The notes beneath the pieces are model-generated. The model was given only the letters and a program-made list of their open reading frames with translations, was not told where the DNA came from and searched no databases. The translations under genes were made by a program, and so were the position numbers. DNA of 64,000 bases from Casuarina equisetifolia (lineage: Eukaryota; Streptophyta; Magnoliopsida; Fagales; Casuarinaceae): contig CM052354.1 in the NCBI GenBank assembly GCA_028551475.1, positions 24,451,258 through 24,515,257 on the forward strand, in the 5' to 3' direction. This document shows positions 24,459 through 36,200 of the stretch, in pieces. Each line of letters begins with the position of its first letter. The first letter of the stretch is position 1.

Positions 24459-26168
24459 GCATAAAAGATGTGGATAATCTCTACATGAGTGCTAAAATTG
24501 CAAAGCCCTAATTTTTTCAGTTTAGGATTTCCCTCACACATGGATCTAGTTTAGGATTTTTCAATTAATCCACAAGATAGATAGTTTAGCATCTAATAAT
24601 GTATAACCAAAGCATAATGATGCAAACAATCTCACACATGGGTCTAGTTTAGGATTTTCCAATTAATGCATAAAATAGATAGTTTAGCATTTAATAATGA
24701 ATAATCAAAGCACAATGATGCAAACAATCTCTCACAAAAACTTATATTCCAGCATGCAAATAGATGGGCAAATAATCCAACACAAGTTGCAACAATATAC
24801 TAAATAGAGATCAAAACAACAATTAATGAAGATGTAAAGATCAAACCGTGGTTTGCCTTTTCAAGATTAAGGGCAAATATATGAACTTTTGAGGAAGAGA
24901 AAGAAAGCCAAGATTCTTTTTTTTTTTTTTTAACAAGTTGCAACGATATACAAAATAGAGATCAAAATAACAATTAACAAAGATGTAAAGATCAAACTGT
25001 GGTTTGCCTTATCAAGATTAAGGGCAAAGATATGAACTTTTGAAGAAAAGATAGAAAGCCAAGATTTTCTTTTTTTTTTATCTACAACCAACATAAACGA
25101 AACTCGTTAGCTTCTTGGTATTTAAATCAGGTCTATAACGATTCTACTAATTCTTAAATAGAAAAACAATAAATCACAAGAAAGATTGTAACTAAATAAT
25201 TGATCTTGATTATGTTCACAACCCAAAACTGGACCAAACTTGCTACACACTCAAATAATTACTTGATTACTGGAACTACTAAAACCTTTCACTACTTAAT
25301 ACTAATTGCTAAAGATTAATCTCTTTCTAGTTTCAAGAATTCTCAATTTTATCACACAAGACGTAGATAATCTTAACATGAGTGCTAAAATTGCAAAGCC
25401 CCAATTTTTTCAGTTTAGGGTTTCACATCACACAATGTCTCACACATGGGTCTAGTTTAGGATTTTCCAATTAATCCACAAGATAGATAGTTTAGCATCT
25501 AATAATGAATAATCAAAGCACAATGATGCAAACAACCTCTCACAAACACGTATATTCTGGCATGCAAACATATGGGCAAATAATCCAACACAAGCTGCAA
25601 TGATATACAAAATAGAGATCAAAACAACAATTGACGAAGATTTAAAGATCAAACTGTGGTCCGCCTTCTCAAGATTAAGGGCAAACATATGAACTTTTAA
25701 GGAAGAGAAAGAAAGCCAAGTATTTTTTTTTTTTTTTACCAACAAGTTGCAACAATATACAAAATAGAGATCAAAATAAAAATTAAAGAAGATGTAAAGA
25801 TCAAACCGTGGTCTACCTTCTCAAGATTAAGGGCAAAGATATGAATTTTTGAGGAAGAGATAGAAAGCCAATATATATATATTTTTTTTACAAGTTGCAA
25901 TGATATACAAAATAGAGATCAAAATAACAATTAACAAAGATGTAAAGATTAAACCGTAGTCTGCCTTCTCAAGGTTAAAGGTAAAGATATGAACTTTTGA
26001 GGAAGAGATAGAAAGCCAAGTTTTTTTTTTTTTTTTCTGTAACCAACAAAAATCAAACTCGTTAGCTTCTTGGTATTTAAATCAGGTCTATAATGATTCT
26101 ACTAATTCTTAAATAGAAAAACAATAAATCACAAGAAAGATTGTAACTAAATAATTGATCTTGATTAC
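24459..26168. repeat. Nested (higher-order) tandem repeat
   Basis: Two large units, about 24459-25211 and 25353-26168, each run: lead-in (ACATGAGTGCTAAAATTGCA), A monomer(s) of about 98 bases beginning CTCACACATGG, B monomers of about 150 bases beginning CAAGTTGCAA and ending GAAAGCCAAG plus a T-run, and a closing block (CTCGTTAGCTTCTTGG to TTGATCTTGATTA). Unit 1 has two A (24533, 24631) and two B (24783, 24934). Unit 2 has one A (25439) and three B (25591, 25743, 25891). No protein-coding content is seen. Confidence 0.85.
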
Positions 26169-26871
26169 TTATGATGAACTCTAAGCATCTTTATAGAGAA
26201 CTTTTATACTCATTTTAGCAACTACTTAACATATCTTCAAACTATACCTATCTTCTTAGGAGTCATATCTTAACTTAAATCTCTTTAGTATCAGCTCATA
26301 TTTCTGTTGAGCGTATCAGAAATGTCTACATCAAAACCCATTTGAATTTCAAGCCTTTCCCTCCTTCATTGCAACACTGGAAAGGGCATCTCTTTGCCCT
26401 AGTAGAAATCGTACCACCTTGACATTGAAGGGCGTTAAGCGCAGCGTAAGTAAAACGCTCGTTTCACTTTAAGTTGACCACAGCCTTGGGCCTAGGCATG
26501 GACCCGCAAGCTTGCTAGGCCACATCATGCCAGCAGTTCTAAAGTCAGCCTTGTATAGTTTTTCATTTTAGAAAAACCAATTTGAAATACATTTCCTTTT
26601 TTGACATCATAAAAATAACTAAGGAACAAGAACAAGCTGGAAAGCTTCTTTGATGGTCATCCATGGTGTGAGAAATTGGAAGAAGAGCTATTTTGTCAAA
26701 ACAAAAAGTACATTTACCAGTAGTACAAAATTGAGACCTTATCAAAGATCCCTCTCATTTGTATGAATTGGATCTGAGATACAGATAGCCATTCCCATAA
26801 GTGTAACATCAATACAGAAGACAAAGAAAACCAGGAGAATTGTGGCGACATAAGTCACAGTTCTATGCGCA
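26169..26871. other. Spacer and 3' flank of the unknown minus-strand gene
   Basis: No gene is seen. The right part (26733-26845) is the second copy of the segment at 22255-22370 and probably lies in the 3' UTR of the gene stopping at 26872. A more GC-rich patch at 26340-26530 stands out from its AT-rich surroundings but carries no recognisable feature. Confidence 0.5.
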
Positions 26872-28050
26872 TCAAACTTCAACTTTCAATTTGTCTACTA
26901 CATTAGACATTGAACAGCACACTCTAGCTTCCGAGGCTAAAGAACTAACCATTCCCGCCATTGATCTCAAGTCTTCATGAAATTCTGGGTGCAACACCAT
27001 TAGAGAAAACTTTTCATCCAGTAGTAACGCAATACAATCGATGATATCTTCAAGCTTGGGAACCCAACTGCAGACTTTCAAGCCTAACTTCGATGATGCT
27101 TCAGGACATGGAACTGCTTGAGGAAACCTCTCGTACTTCTTCAACCACTTCCCTAAATACCTAATCAAATTCATCAGCTCTTTGCCACTCAACTTACTGA
27201 TTGAGGATGATAATACTATAGCATCATAATTTGATGAGGCCAACAAGTGGTGCAAACAAATCTCAGGAGAGGAGAACCCATCGTATGCCATCATAAGCAA
27301 AATTGAAGCATCATTTGCCAAACGTGCTTTCTTTCCGGACAGACTCTTGTCCTTTGCCTTCTCAATCGCAGACAAAGCCTGCTTCTCCCATTCCTTCCTC
27401 ACATTCACCATGCTGATAAACGCACCTTTTTGAGGAGAAAGAAAGTACTTCAAAATGGCAAGTAAGTCGCATGCCCCAAGATCTGAAGCATGCTTAATAC
27501 AAACACAAATCAAGTCTGACCTCTGTTTTGCCACAAGTCTGTTAATCAAATTTGATAAACAAGAATGCTCCACAAGCCCATTAACAATCAAAGCCTCAAC
27601 CAATTCCCAGGACTCCAAAACCACAGATGCATCCAAAACCAAACCAGCAACATCCTTACCCACAAAAGGCCCAAGCTTCCCAATCAACACTTGAGTATAT
27701 CTATTATCAGATGGATCAATCCCATCAGTAACTCCAACTTTGTCCCTGATTTTCTCAAGAAACTTGTTCAAAATCTGAACGAATTCAAACTTGTCAAATT
27801 CATGCGGGTTCTTGAGCTTCCGCTTTAGCTTTGAAAAGAATTTTTTGCCTAAGTCAATGACTTCAGAATCTGTTTGCGAGATTTTCCAACCTTCAATGGG
27901 GTTGACAAGTGACCCAGAACTTGGGTCTTCAAGTTTGGGTCTTAAATTGGGCAACACATCATCAGGGTTCAGAACAATCGGGTACTCTGATTGTGAAGCA
28001 AGGGACTCAGAATTTTCCAAGGCCTTTTCTATCACTTCAAGCAAAGTCAT
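26872..28050 (-). CDS. Conserved-looking single-exon protein of unknown function (392 aa)
   Basis: One uninterrupted frame. I chose the Met of MTLLEVIEKALENSE as start; an upstream in-frame Met at 28068 would add six residues (MLFNFT). The protein is largely alpha-helical and Leu/Lys-rich. Basic patches include FFSKLKRKLKNPHEF (about residue 80) and a Lys-rich stretch with SGKKARLAND (about 235-245). The C-terminal part has LHPEFHEDLRSMAG and a closing VVDKLKVEV. No signal peptide, membrane span, zinc ligands or catalytic motif is seen. The codon pattern and length make it a real gene. A nuclear or nucleolar helical scaffold would fit the composition, but I do not recognise the family. It is tail-to-tail with the peroxidase. 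Confidence 0.8.
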   Translation of the reverse strand: MTLLEVIEKALENSESLASQSEYPIVLNPDDVLPNLRPKLEDPSSGSLVNPIEGWKISQTDSEVIDLGKKFFSKLKRKLKNPHEFDKFEFVQILNKFLEKIRDKVGVTDGIDPSDNRYTQVLIGKLGPFVGKDVAGLVLDASVVLESWELVEALIVNGLVEHSCLSNLINRLVAKQRSDLICVCIKHASDLGACDLLAILKYFLSPQKGAFISMVNVRKEWEKQALSAIEKAKDKSLSGKKARLANDASILLMMAYDGFSSPEICLHHLLASSNYDAIVLSSSISKLSGKELMNLIRYLGKWLKKYERFPQAVPCPEASSKLGLKVCSWVPKLEDIIDCIALLLDEKFSLMVLHPEFHEDLRSMAGMVSSLASEARVCCSMSNVVDKLKVEV

Positions 28051-28157
28051 AGTGAAATTGAAAAGCAAAGCTCAAAACCTGAGGTAAACAAACAAATAAA
28101 TCTCAGAATCCAAAATATATAAAAAATTAAAAAATTAAAAAAATTAAAAAAATTAAA

Positions 28158-28203
28158 AAAAGAAGAAGAAGAAGAAGAAGAAGAAGAAGAAGAAGAAGAA
28201 GAA
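28158..28203. repeat. (GAA)n microsatellite upstream of the unknown gene
   Basis: About fourteen GAA/AAG units preceded by four A-rich ATTAAAAA-type repeats (28120-28157). It lies roughly 110-150 bases before the chosen start codon of the minus-strand gene, so on that strand it is a TTC/CTT tract in the promoter or 5' UTR. Confidence 0.85.
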
Positions 28204-30243
28204 AGGCCAGTTATATAGAACAAAACATTCAACGAAAAGTTTTCCACTAGAACAAACAGACTAAATCATCTTCTCATGCTCCAACCAATATCCAACAATT
28301 TAACAATAGAACAAAAGAAAAGAACCAAAAGCATTCTGTTATTGTCAATTTTTTTCTTTATAACTTCTTTGAAGGCCAATACAACATATATATAAACAGC
28401 ACCAGTAATGTTACGTCTAATCGTTTCTATAACAATGCAAAACAAATAAAGGAACTGGGGCAGCCTTTAGACGCCGAATCAAGATGTTAAGGCAAATCGA
28501 AACTCTTTCCTCGAAAAATGAATCCTATTGTTCCTATGCTCAACAAGGGGACCTTACAGAGAGTATCATGATAAATACCAACTTGTGCGAGCGAACTTTT
28601 TCTCAAACCAACACATATAAACATACTCGACGAAAACAAAAGTTCACTTTTACATTTATAATTGGATTTAAACACAAATATCTTTTAATCGGACAAACAG
28701 AGTCGTATATGTATACAGATAGCTGCTTGAAATGAAACTTATGGCCTGATTTTCGAAAAAGCGGACGAAGAGTACCTTAGGACTCGACGCTTTCACAAGC
28801 TGTTATAGATTCCACCTCACGCACCATACAAACACGCGCCTTCTTCTTCCTCAGCTTTTTAGAGCTTTCAGGGAATATACACTACAAGGAGTGCCCGGGT
28901 TCGGCTGGGGGATTAGAGGGGCCGCAAGGGCTTTAGCATTTGTAGTTAGATAAAATCTGGGCCCTTCCTATTAATACATCGGACGGTTGTCGTTTGAGCA
29001 CTTAAGCATGAACTTTTATGAACTCGGGCTCAAGTACGGTGGCGGCCCAGTACCTCTTCCGTGTTTACTTATATCTAAGTAGAAAAAAAATATATTTATT
29101 TTTAACGAAAAAGTCTTTAGAGATATATTTTACACTGCAAAAATAGAAGAATAAAAAAAAATCATACACACCCAAACTCACACTTGAATGTTAAACCTTA
29201 AACTAAGAGATGTCGGATAATACAATACTTCTAATTGAATCAAGTATTTATCAACAAAAATAAAAATATCATAAAAAAAACATTATTATTAATTGGATAT
29301 ATTCTAATTCTTAATATAAAGTATCAGTATATTCAATACTTACTCTCAAGCTAATTATTTATATAAATTAAAAATGTCAAACTTGCTTAATAAAGATAGT
29401 GTTGTCTATGGCATATGACTTATAAAAAGATATATTGGTTGTTGTATGATTTAAATATGTATAATCTTTATTATTTGCTTTTTAATTTTTTCTCTAATAA
29501 AATGATAATCAATCTTTGTATGCTCAATCCTTTCATGGAATATTGAATTTCTTGTGTTATGAAAAACAACTTAATTATCATGATCAAAGTAGCTAGTTTA
29601 TCTAGTTGTTGATGTCAAATTCTAAATCTCATGCTTGATATTTAGCTAGTTCATTTGACGAATAGCTTAATTTGGGTCACTCTAAGCAAAAAGTTGAAGT
29701 TTTCCTTTCTCAAGGGTTACTCATAGCTCAAGGCATCATTTTAAACATTCGAGTACTTTCATAAATGCATCCACGAGATTGTTTAGAAGTGAACTAACTA
29801 AGGATTGAATTCGAGAGGAGTAATTCTAGCATCAAATTAAAGTTTACTCAGACTGGTGATTTGTTCAAAGTCCATTAGGTGAAGATGCCAAACATAAAGG
29901 AAAGCCATAGAGAGGGAAGAACACCCAGTGACCTACGATTAAGAGACGAGCCTGTACAGTAGGTAGATTTATGTAAACTCGCGTTCGAAGAAAAATATGC
30001 TATCTGCTGGCTTGCCATTGCACAGAGACAAATGGACAGCCTTTGGCTCAGGAGGTCACGACCATTCACTTTAAAGATTTTAATTTAAGAGCTTGTCACG
30101 TAATAAAGAAAAAAAAATGGATACTCACAATTGCTTCCATGAAAAATATATATATATACACATTTTTACAATAGTTAATGAGGATTTAATTTAAAACTCC
30201 CCCACTTGATGGGAAATACATACACAGTCAGTATTTCCTTTTT
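28204..30243. other. Spacer between unknown gene and UTP20 3' end
   Basis: It contains the probable promoter of the minus-strand gene on the left, a short GC-richer patch at 28880-28960, long AT-rich stretches, and a Copia relic (own entry). No intact gene is seen; the 64-codon frame at 29875-30069 has no recognisable features. Confidence 0.55.
29480..29690 (-). mobile_element. Ty1/Copia relic, RNase H part of pol
   Basis: On the minus strand the decayed reading follows the end of Copia polyproteins, around the conserved HERxKHIExDxHFIRE block. Weaker resemblance to the SSAEAEYRA block lies just before it. It is an old fossil with several breaks; LTRs, integrase and capsid parts are not seen. 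Confidence 0.6.
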
Positions 30244-33200
30244 TCACATCGTTCTTTGCCTTTTTTGTATCCATCTCCCCATTTTCATAGACATCATCTT
30301 CCTTTTCTTGTTGGCACGATGCTTAGCAGCAATTCTCAACTTCCTCTTGGCATTGCGTACAGGATTGACGACAGCCATAAGCTTCTCTTCTTGTTTCCTC
30401 TTATCCCGTTTTGCCTTGAGGTCCCTCCTGATCTCACTGTAAACTAGTACGAAGTTCTGACCTAAGGTATTCTTCATAGATTCACAAACTTCTTGTGCCA
30501 ACTGTTTTGTATCATCTGCAAGGCATATCCATTCATATCAATAGGTGATGCAAGATATAACATGACCAAACCAAAATAGGTAGAAAAGTCTAAAAAGTAA
30601 TTTTCAGTTGCAAATCCACCCAAAAGGTAATACCCAGTCCTAAACCCTTCAACCCTTTTTACCAGAGTAAAGAAGTAGCATCTGAGCCAGAGCTCAATGT
30701 CTCATTTCATACTACCTCAACGGTAAAGGAAGGCAAAATAAAATGGTTCTATCTGAGCACAACTAAGAAGCACGCAGTCAAGTTGTGCAGGTGGAATTTG
30801 TGACATGTAAAAAAGTTCCACTTCGACCCATACTGATATAATGCATTTGAGTGCAGAAGCTAAAAGTTAGATACAACAAGTTTATTAAGTTCCTTTCATC
30901 AATTAAAATTTTCCTAGTTAGGTTTTGCCAAATATTTTATAATCCATTTGACTGAATAAAATTAAGAGGAGAGGGCATGAAAAAAGGTCCATTTTGCAAG
31001 GGAAAAAAAATTGAGACGAAAAATTATTTGTTCACACCTCAAACAAAAAGTATCACTCGCATAAGAGTCCAAACAAAAAGCACATGTAACTATCACACAA
31101 AATAGTAGTTCATATACAAAAATATCACACAAAATAACAGTTCTTGTACAAAAATAACCTAGGAATATAAAACAAATTGGGGACAAAACTCACCAGGGAT
31201 CACTTTCCCAGCAAACCCTTCACAAACTTTATAAAGAGGCTGCAGGAATGGATATGCATAATGCAGGCAATCATCCCGACTGATTTGTGATGAAACTTTT
31301 GCAAAAGTATTGAATACAATTTTCATCTACACAAAACATATAAAATATCATCAGCAGCAGGTTTAGTAGGGAAAAAAAAAAAGAAATGTGTTCATATCAA
31401 AAGTAAAAATAGTTTCTGAAAAAGGATTTTATGTAGTTTAGTAATGTTCCATCAATATCTCGAATGAACCAAACACTTTCATGAAGAAAACTGCAGGAAT
31501 ACATACCTGAATACTCTCCATTTGAAGGGAAACCTTCCCCATTCTTTTAAGCAAATAAGAAGTCACTAAATATCGTGTATCCTTGGAGTGGGATTGATCC
31601 TTTTCACCACATACACCAGATGTAAGGGACACAAACACACTTCTTCCTTTTCTAGAATCAAGCAATTCAAAAGCTCTAAGAAACCGGCCTTGCTCAAGCT
31701 GGTCAAGGGTAGACCAGAACTTGGGAGAATCAACACAATCCATCTGACCCATCAATGAATGTAGACCACATATTGTGAACACAAGATTTTGCGTTATCAA
31801 GTTGCTGGCGGCATCATCAGTAAGCTGAGTCTTCAATTGGCAGCAGAGGGAAGCAGCAATGAGAAAAAGTCTACTTGGCTTCATAAGAAAATACGTTCCA
31901 AGAGCTTTTTCTTCATTTTCTTTGCAGGCTTCTATTACTCTGGAAAAGTACAAGGCTATAAGCCGACTTGATATGCTGTGAACCCAAATGTGTGGATGCA
32001 AAAGCAAGTCACAGATGCCCTCCCACATTTCCTGAAATTTTTGCAATAGAATGAAAAGACAAGAAAATTTAGAAATAGAAATGAAAATCAACAAAATCTA
32101 AAGTGAAAACAAGAAAAAAAAAAAAAAGAGAGAGAAAAATCCTTTACTAATAAAGTTCCAAAGAGTCATAATACAAAAATAAAATAAGAAAGGCAAAGAA
32201 ACCAAAAACCAGCTGAAAGCATAAAAATCCTAAGCCTACAAGGCCTTATCCAATTACTAGGACAGTTGATCAATGAGAGAGTTGAATGTGCAACTGGTTA
32301 GAATTTGGAGAAAATTTCATAATTTAGTCAGGCAATTACATTTTAATTTGACACTTGCCACTGGTTTCAAGCCAAGATACATAATCAAATTATTGAAGAA
32401 AGTATTATCTTTTAGGACTAACAAGAATTGACAATAGTGAATAATTGTAACATTGACATTAACCATGACTAGAAACTTATCTAGATTTCAAACTTAGCTT
32501 AAACTTAACCCAATTTCACACTCAACTATTTTTATTTCATTTCAAGTATAATTGAGCTCAGGCTTCTCGCTAAACTAGATTTCATATCAGATTTAGTTCA
32601 TTTGTTCATAAATTACTAATTTAAAAAAAAAAGTCATCAATTTTTATCCTCATATTAAATTCATAATAGTAACTATTAAGATCTTGTAACTCAAGTCAAT
32701 TAGAAAACAAACTGATTTGAGAAAATAATAACCATAAATGTTTTAGCAAATCTTGAATATACACAACATCAAAACTCACAATACCGAAAATTTAAGTTTT
32801 AGGTCTTACTTTAGGAAGGAAATTCTCTCCCATCTTTTTGAAAATTTAAGATACTTTCAATAGAAATTTATAATTGATAGCATTAAAACTAACACAAACA
32901 AAATATTACGGGTTCATGCAAGTTGACACAAGTCGATGCAAGTTTTCTTTGTTTTGTCAACAAGTCTAAACTTTGGTTCTAATTTGATTCATTTGCTAAA
33001 CAAAACAAATGTACATCAAAAGCAATACAATTTAAGGACATACGCAACAAGTTTAAACCCAAAAGATATTTTTTGATAACCATATCCAAATCCAATCATT
33101 TTCCTTGAAATTACTCCAGGTTGGCAAAAACCCATATTATCGAACAACAAACGCAACCACACATTTTACTAGCTATATGTGACCATTTGACTAGCTATAA

Positions 33201-36200
33201 TCTCAGGGGTCACTGGTGTAGCTAAATAAGGAAGCACAGAGAAACTATTGACATGACTGAAATAATTAAATGTCAATTTTTTCTTTTTTTTTTCTTTTCT
33301 TTTTGTTGTTTTTCAAATAAACAGTGTTGTACCTCAAGATCACTTTCGAAGCACAATTCATGGAACTGATGAAGCATCTTCTCCAACATAATAAGTGAGT
33401 AATATGCCTCTCTCCAAAAAGCAACAGTACTTTCCTCTGAAATATCTAGCTCCCTATCGGTGATAACATTGATGGCAGACCGCACAATTTTATGAGTAAC
33501 TGGCAATACTCTATTAACATGTCTTTGAAATCCTTTCTCCATGACCTCGACTAGTAGCCCCAAGACCTGTGCAATCACATTTAGAGACCACTCAACAGTC
33601 AATACTATTAAACAATTGAAGGCAGATAGAATGAGCAGCAATATTTACCAGGATTTCCCAAATAAGCAAAAGCACAAAGAGAGAGAAACAGAAAGGCACA
33701 GACCCAAATGATCATGCATATCTATAGCCCACAAAACTCAACAGAGAACCATGGGGAACCATGAGAAGCCACATAATTTAGAATTCCACAAGATTGCATA
33801 TCACATCAAAATTTATCATATACCTCCAATTGTAAAGAGCAAATGCCCATTTGCTAAGTTTCTTGTGCATTCAAGTGGTATTACAATATTTGAGTCGGTA
33901 TGGTTGTAACTTGGATTGGGGAATTTCAAAACCTCGGGCCTGGACTGAGAAGTCAGCTGGTCTAGGGTTTTACAATTCATAGACAAATCCACAGCACAAC
34001 AGATAAGCCAAATCTGCAACTGGACCAGTTGATGTTACTGTTCAGATAAACTTTTGCTTATATAACTTTAGTTTAGCTTATATAACTTTGGTTTATCTTT
34101 TGATTAACTAAAAAATTTCCAGTAAATATGTACGTCCCTCTCAAGTTTATGATGTCTTTGTTTGACTTATGTGTTAAAGTACCTCCGAGCTAATCATAAG
34201 TCTTCTATAGCCCTTCAATACTGTTGAAATCCTGAACTGTTGATGATACCACAAAGCTTGGTTCAGTTTGAAGTTATAGAAGTCTAAATCAACATGGATT
34301 GTTCATGGTTGAAATAACTTGGTTGAGCTTGGCTTGGCCTGCCCAAACAGAAGCTGGACAAAGTTGTAGCTCTACCTATTAGTATGTGCTTGCTATAGCC
34401 TAATACAAAATTAACTGCTTCCTAGAAGCTTTAGCAATTGGGCTTTAGGTATGCACCAGGAAAACATGGGTTCCTAAGAATCAGCATTACATTGGCTACT
34501 TTGCATAAACCATTTACATTTCTAGTCAAAGAACCATCATTTCAGGAGCTCCTGGTTCCTGGAGAAGAATAATGGGGTAACCATGTTGTATTCAACCACA
34601 CATGAAATCATTAACTATAAACAACTTATTATGACTAAAAAGTTAACCCTGAAACAAAAAATAGAATAACATTAAAATCTATGCTTTGCACAAAATTTCA
34701 AGTCAAAAACTGTACGCATGTCTCACCCATGCGCCGAAGCAACATATCCATGCAAGATACCCTTATTTTTGGAAGAAGGAAAGGAGATTTTAGTTAGAAC
34801 ATACTGTAGCCCATAACCATATTTCTAGACATTATGCAATTTATTTAGTATCTTGATTCTTCTACAAGTTTCAGATATTTCCTTCTTCTAAGAAAAACAT
34901 GCCTTTGTCTCATAAACTAGATTAGCGATTTAACTTGCACAATTAGACAAATCACAAAAATCACATTCAATATTGAAATATCAAAATCACATTATCTACT
35001 AATACCAAAAAATTACATTCAACAGCATAAATCAAAAGACATTTATGAGACAAACAAAAGGCAATAACTATAAGTATGAAAGGATTCAGAACTAAAAGAA
35101 AGTGACCAATCTTCCCAAGGATTACTCCATGTAGTGCAAACCAGAGTTTATTACCTGTGCAGCAGCACTCCACAGTTGCTGTCTCTCTTCTGAATACCAA
35201 GATAGTGTGTACTCAAGAATGGAATGAAGTGAACTTGAGCTTATGCACCCAACGAGCTTCTTTATAGCTGCACCAGTCATGGAACGAACCCTATTATCCT
35301 CATCATTGGCTAAGCAAACCACCAAATGAACAAATAATGTCTGTGATTGCTCATCCACATTTTTTCTTGGAAATTTAACAATGATTGCATGAAGCATTTC
35401 AAGCACAGCTTCTCTTCCAGTCGAATGCTCATATCTGCAAGATTTGCCAAGTCATTTTGGTACAAATGAGGACTAAAATTAGAAGAAAAAGCACTCCCCA
35501 AGTTTGAACTTGCCTTAAATTTGAAAGCAGAAAGTCTAGATGTTGTTGCAAGCGTTTCACTGAAAGCTGATAATCAAGTAAAAATTGCAATAAAATTTTA
35601 CTGCACTTCTTTCGAATGGAGTCTACTTGACTTGTCACCATCAATTCCCCAACTTGAGTCACAAGATCATATATCTCAGGAACAACTAGCTTGCGATTAA
35701 CAATTGCCTTTAACAATGAAAGGGTAAGATTAGAAGGTTCCCCTTGAAGATCAACAAATACAGGAAGCTGAATTAACTGATGTAACTGATCTGATGAAAG
35801 GGTGATTCTAGTGCTCCGCAGAAGCACAACCAACAATCGTAGACAGGACTGCATTAGAGGACTGCTTGATGTTATAAAACTGTGCGCAATATCCAAGACT
35901 GCCTCCTTTATCTTATCAGCTTGAGATTCAAGGGATGGTAAAGGCAGCCTTACCAATGCAGTTAGGCAACTGAGGGATGCTGACAAAATATCTTCATATT
36001 TGGAATCCAAGCAGTTGCCGAGAAGTTTGACAAAAGGATCTAACATTGACAACGCAAGTTCAGTTTTTTTCAAACTTGTTATACGTTTGTGCAAGATCCT
36101 GAGTGCAAACACAATAATAAGATGTGAAGATACATTGACAAGTCGGCCTGAAGTTATTCTTTTCTCTCTTGAGTCCTTCCTATGTCGTTTCTTCACCTCT

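Noticed and set aside
24459-26168. CRISPR-like array because of regularly spaced repeats
   Set aside because: Monomers of 98-150 bases without unique spacers, in a plant nuclear genome; this is a tandem repeat.
28880-28960. GC-richer patch as a possible RNA gene
   Set aside because: No tRNA, snoRNA or snRNA boxes or cloverleaf could be made out.
29755-29785. A stretch resembling the ADxFTK block of Copia polyproteins next to the relic
   Set aside because: It lies on the wrong side of the RNase H block for a simple Copia order, so it was not counted as part of the element.
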